Assembly: GCA_030429685.1 (NCBI GenBank)
Contig: JAUIEY010000066.1
Location: 1-9,363 of the forward strand
DNA from: Gammaproteobacteria bacterium
Lineage (GTDB): Bacteria > Pseudomonadota > Gammaproteobacteria > Steroidobacterales > GCA-2729495
Length of the DNA stretch: 9,363 nucleotides
Reading direction: 5' to 3'
Shown here: in pieces, positions 8,359 through 9,363 of the stretch
How the letters are laid out: every line of letters starts with the position of its first letter
How positions within the stretch are numbered: the stretch's first letter is position 1
Program-made: the position numbers and the translations under genes
Notes under the pieces: generated by a model
Seen by the model: the letters and a program-made list of their open reading frames with translations, nothing else
What the model was told of the DNA's origin: nothing
The model's database searches: none

Positions 8359-9072
8359 TCAGGCGGAAACGGAGACGAAATTTCCCTGCGTGTTGTTGAA
8401 GCGCAGGGTCACGAATTGCACCCCGGTTTCGCAGCGGCCGCGACCGGCGCTGGCCGAGCAGTGACGCACCTGCGCAATCGCAGTGCACGGTTCACTGTCA
8501 ATTTTAATGATCTTGCCGATTGGCAGCGCCACTGCGCTGGAAAAGCACATCCCGCCCGGCGACAGGTCTACGGCGGTGCCGTTGTCGCTGCTGCCCTGCC
8601 AGTCCGGGTAAATCACAACCGGAAACGAGCTGGGCATGCGTTCTATCTGCCGCTGCAGGGAAAAGGCGTCTTCGGTTGCCGCTGGCATGGTCAGCGGGCT
8701 GTCGCAACGCGCGCAATTCTGGTCGGGTCGGTCGTTGTTGCGGTGGGGCGTGCCACAAAAAGCACAGAAACGTCCGGTGGCAAGTGACCAGTCGGTTTGC
8801 GACGATTGCTTTGCGGGTGGCGGTTCCGCCGTTGCACCATTGCGCTGTGCAGCAACCGGCACCGGTAAATCGCGGTCATAGACGGCGCGCTTGTCGGGGT
8901 CAGACAGGGTGGCAAAAGCTTCATTAATCAGTGAAGCCTGCCAGTGGTCGCCACCGAGGTCAGGGTGCATTTTCATGCGCTGCATCAGCGTCCGGTAACT
9001 TGTTTTTATTATTTCTACCGGAGCATCACGCTGAACATGCAATATCCGGTAATAGTTACGACGGTTTTTCAT
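8359..9072 (-). CDS. J-domain / zinc-ribbon / PilZ fusion protein
   Basis: A 237-residue cytoplasmic protein with three modules. Residues 6-67 are a J-domain: NYYRILHV start, the HPD tripeptide that stimulates DnaK at 36-38, then INEAFATLSDPDKRAVYD. A Pro/Ala/Gln linker follows (about 70-95). Residues 101-127 form a zinc ribbon with CAFC (103-106) and CARC (120-123). Residues 140-237 are a PilZ domain with both cyclic-di-GMP motifs intact: RQIER (141-145, RxxxR) and DLSPGG (169-174, DxSxxG). It may be a co-chaperone whose action on DnaK depends on cyclic-di-GMP; that link is inferred from the domains alone. ATG 9072 is preferred to GTG 9078 because the J-domain starts right after it, but neither has a clear ribosome binding site. 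The stop of the membrane protein gene lies 70 bp upstream, so co-transcription is possible. Confidence 0.88.
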   Translation of the reverse strand: MKNRRNYYRILHVQRDAPVEIIKTSYRTLMQRMKMHPDLGGDHWQASLINEAFATLSDPDKRAVYDRDLPVPVAAQRNGATAEPPPAKQSSQTDWSLATGRFCAFCGTPHRNNDRPDQNCARCDSPLTMPAATEDAFSLQRQIERMPSSFPVVIYPDWQGSSDNGTAVDLSPGGMCFSSAVALPIGKIIKIDSEPCTAIAQVRHCSASAGRGRCETGVQFVTLRFNNTQGNFVSVSA

Positions 9073-9091
9073 CCGCACATTATGTGTGCGG
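9073..9091 (-). promoter_or_regulatory. Inverted repeat abutting the J-PilZ start codon
   Basis: CCGCACA (9073-9079) and TGTGCGG (9085-9091) form a perfect 7-bp stem around TTATG, directly next to ATG 9072 where a ribosome binding site would be. On the message the hairpin would occupy that site. It could be an operator instead. A nested palindrome, CACAT-T-ATGTG, covers 9076-9086. Confidence 0.45.
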
Positions 9092-9142
9092 ACGGTAATC
9101 GGAATGTTGAACTGGTCGACAGTAACGACAGGTTCTGGCTGA

Positions 9143-9363
9143 TTAAGTAAAGAACAGCGGCGCTATCCAGGCCTGCTTGGTGATCATGCAGACAATAATG
9201 TAGATCACCAGCGGCAGCACCAGCATGCCGCGTATACCTCCGCCGCGCATGCCGTGGGTCGCGTCGTTGGCGTGTTCGTCAATTGCCAGCCGAATTAAAT
9301 CAGGCCACAGGCTGATCCCGGCCATCAGCCAGAACATCAGGTAGGCATCGAAGGCCCACCAGG
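9143..9363 (-). CDS. Integral membrane protein, C-terminal part (cut by window edge)
   Basis: The frame is open from the right edge to TAA at 9143-9145, giving 72 residues. It holds a hydrophobic stretch (AYLMFWLMAGISLW), an amphipathic and polar section with DEHANDATHGMRGGG, then a second membrane span (GMLVLPLVIYIIVCMI) and a short end, WIAPLFFT. The first Met in the window, at 9337, sits inside the first hydrophobic stretch, so the true start probably lies beyond the edge. I do not recognise the family. It is followed after 70 bp by the J-PilZ gene on the same strand. Confidence 0.6.
   Translation of the reverse strand, partial: WWAFDAYLMFWLMAGISLWPDLIRLAIDEHANDATHGMRGGGIRGMLVLPLVIYIIVCMITKQAWIAPLFFT

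Overview
The window looks like chromosomal DNA of a GC-rich, Gram-negative proteobacterium, most likely a gammaproteobacterium. The evidence is a complete monomeric-type NADP isocitrate dehydrogenase, a lipoprotein signal, several Sec signal peptides and a PilZ protein. No transposase, phage, integrase, CRISPR, tRNA or rRNA feature was seen, so this reads as core or lineage-specific chromosome rather than a mobile island.

Layout. 1-144: upstream edge with no supported gene. 145-696 (+): lipoprotein with a DUF4440/SnoaL-like fold. 697-850: three tandem hairpins, one of them a good intrinsic terminator for the minus strand. 851-958 (-): a 35-residue single-span membrane protein with a strong ribosome binding site, a leader inverted repeat that could mask that site, and phased upstream repeats. 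1101-2915 (-): full-length MsbA-related ABC half-transporter. 2916-3066: divergent promoter region with PhoB-like repeats. 3067-3318 (+): small secreted helical protein. 3315-4064 (-): unrecognised secreted protein whose stop codon interlocks with that of the small protein. 4065-4245: divergent promoter region with two inverted repeats. 4246-4797 (+): hemerythrin-like four-helix protein with altered ligand positions. 4893-5942 (+): secreted CbiX-like (class II chelatase fold) protein with a His-rich N-terminus. 5905-8154 (-): isocitrate dehydrogenase, overlapping the previous gene tail-to-tail by 38 bp. 8155-8358: its leader and promoter. 8359-9072 (-): a J-domain, zinc-ribbon and PilZ fusion. 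9143-9363 (-): C-terminal part of a membrane protein cut by the window edge.

How the genes relate. Most are single transcription units in alternating orientation, so operon logic gives little. The hemerythrin-like and CbiX-like genes are co-directional, 95 bp apart, and both belong to metal- or tetrapyrrole-associated folds; a shared role is only an inference. The membrane protein at the right edge and the J-PilZ gene may be co-transcribed. The most unusual item is the J-Zn-PilZ protein, which by domain content could link cyclic-di-GMP to the DnaK (Hsp70) chaperone. The second is the 35-residue membrane protein with its structured leader and trailer.
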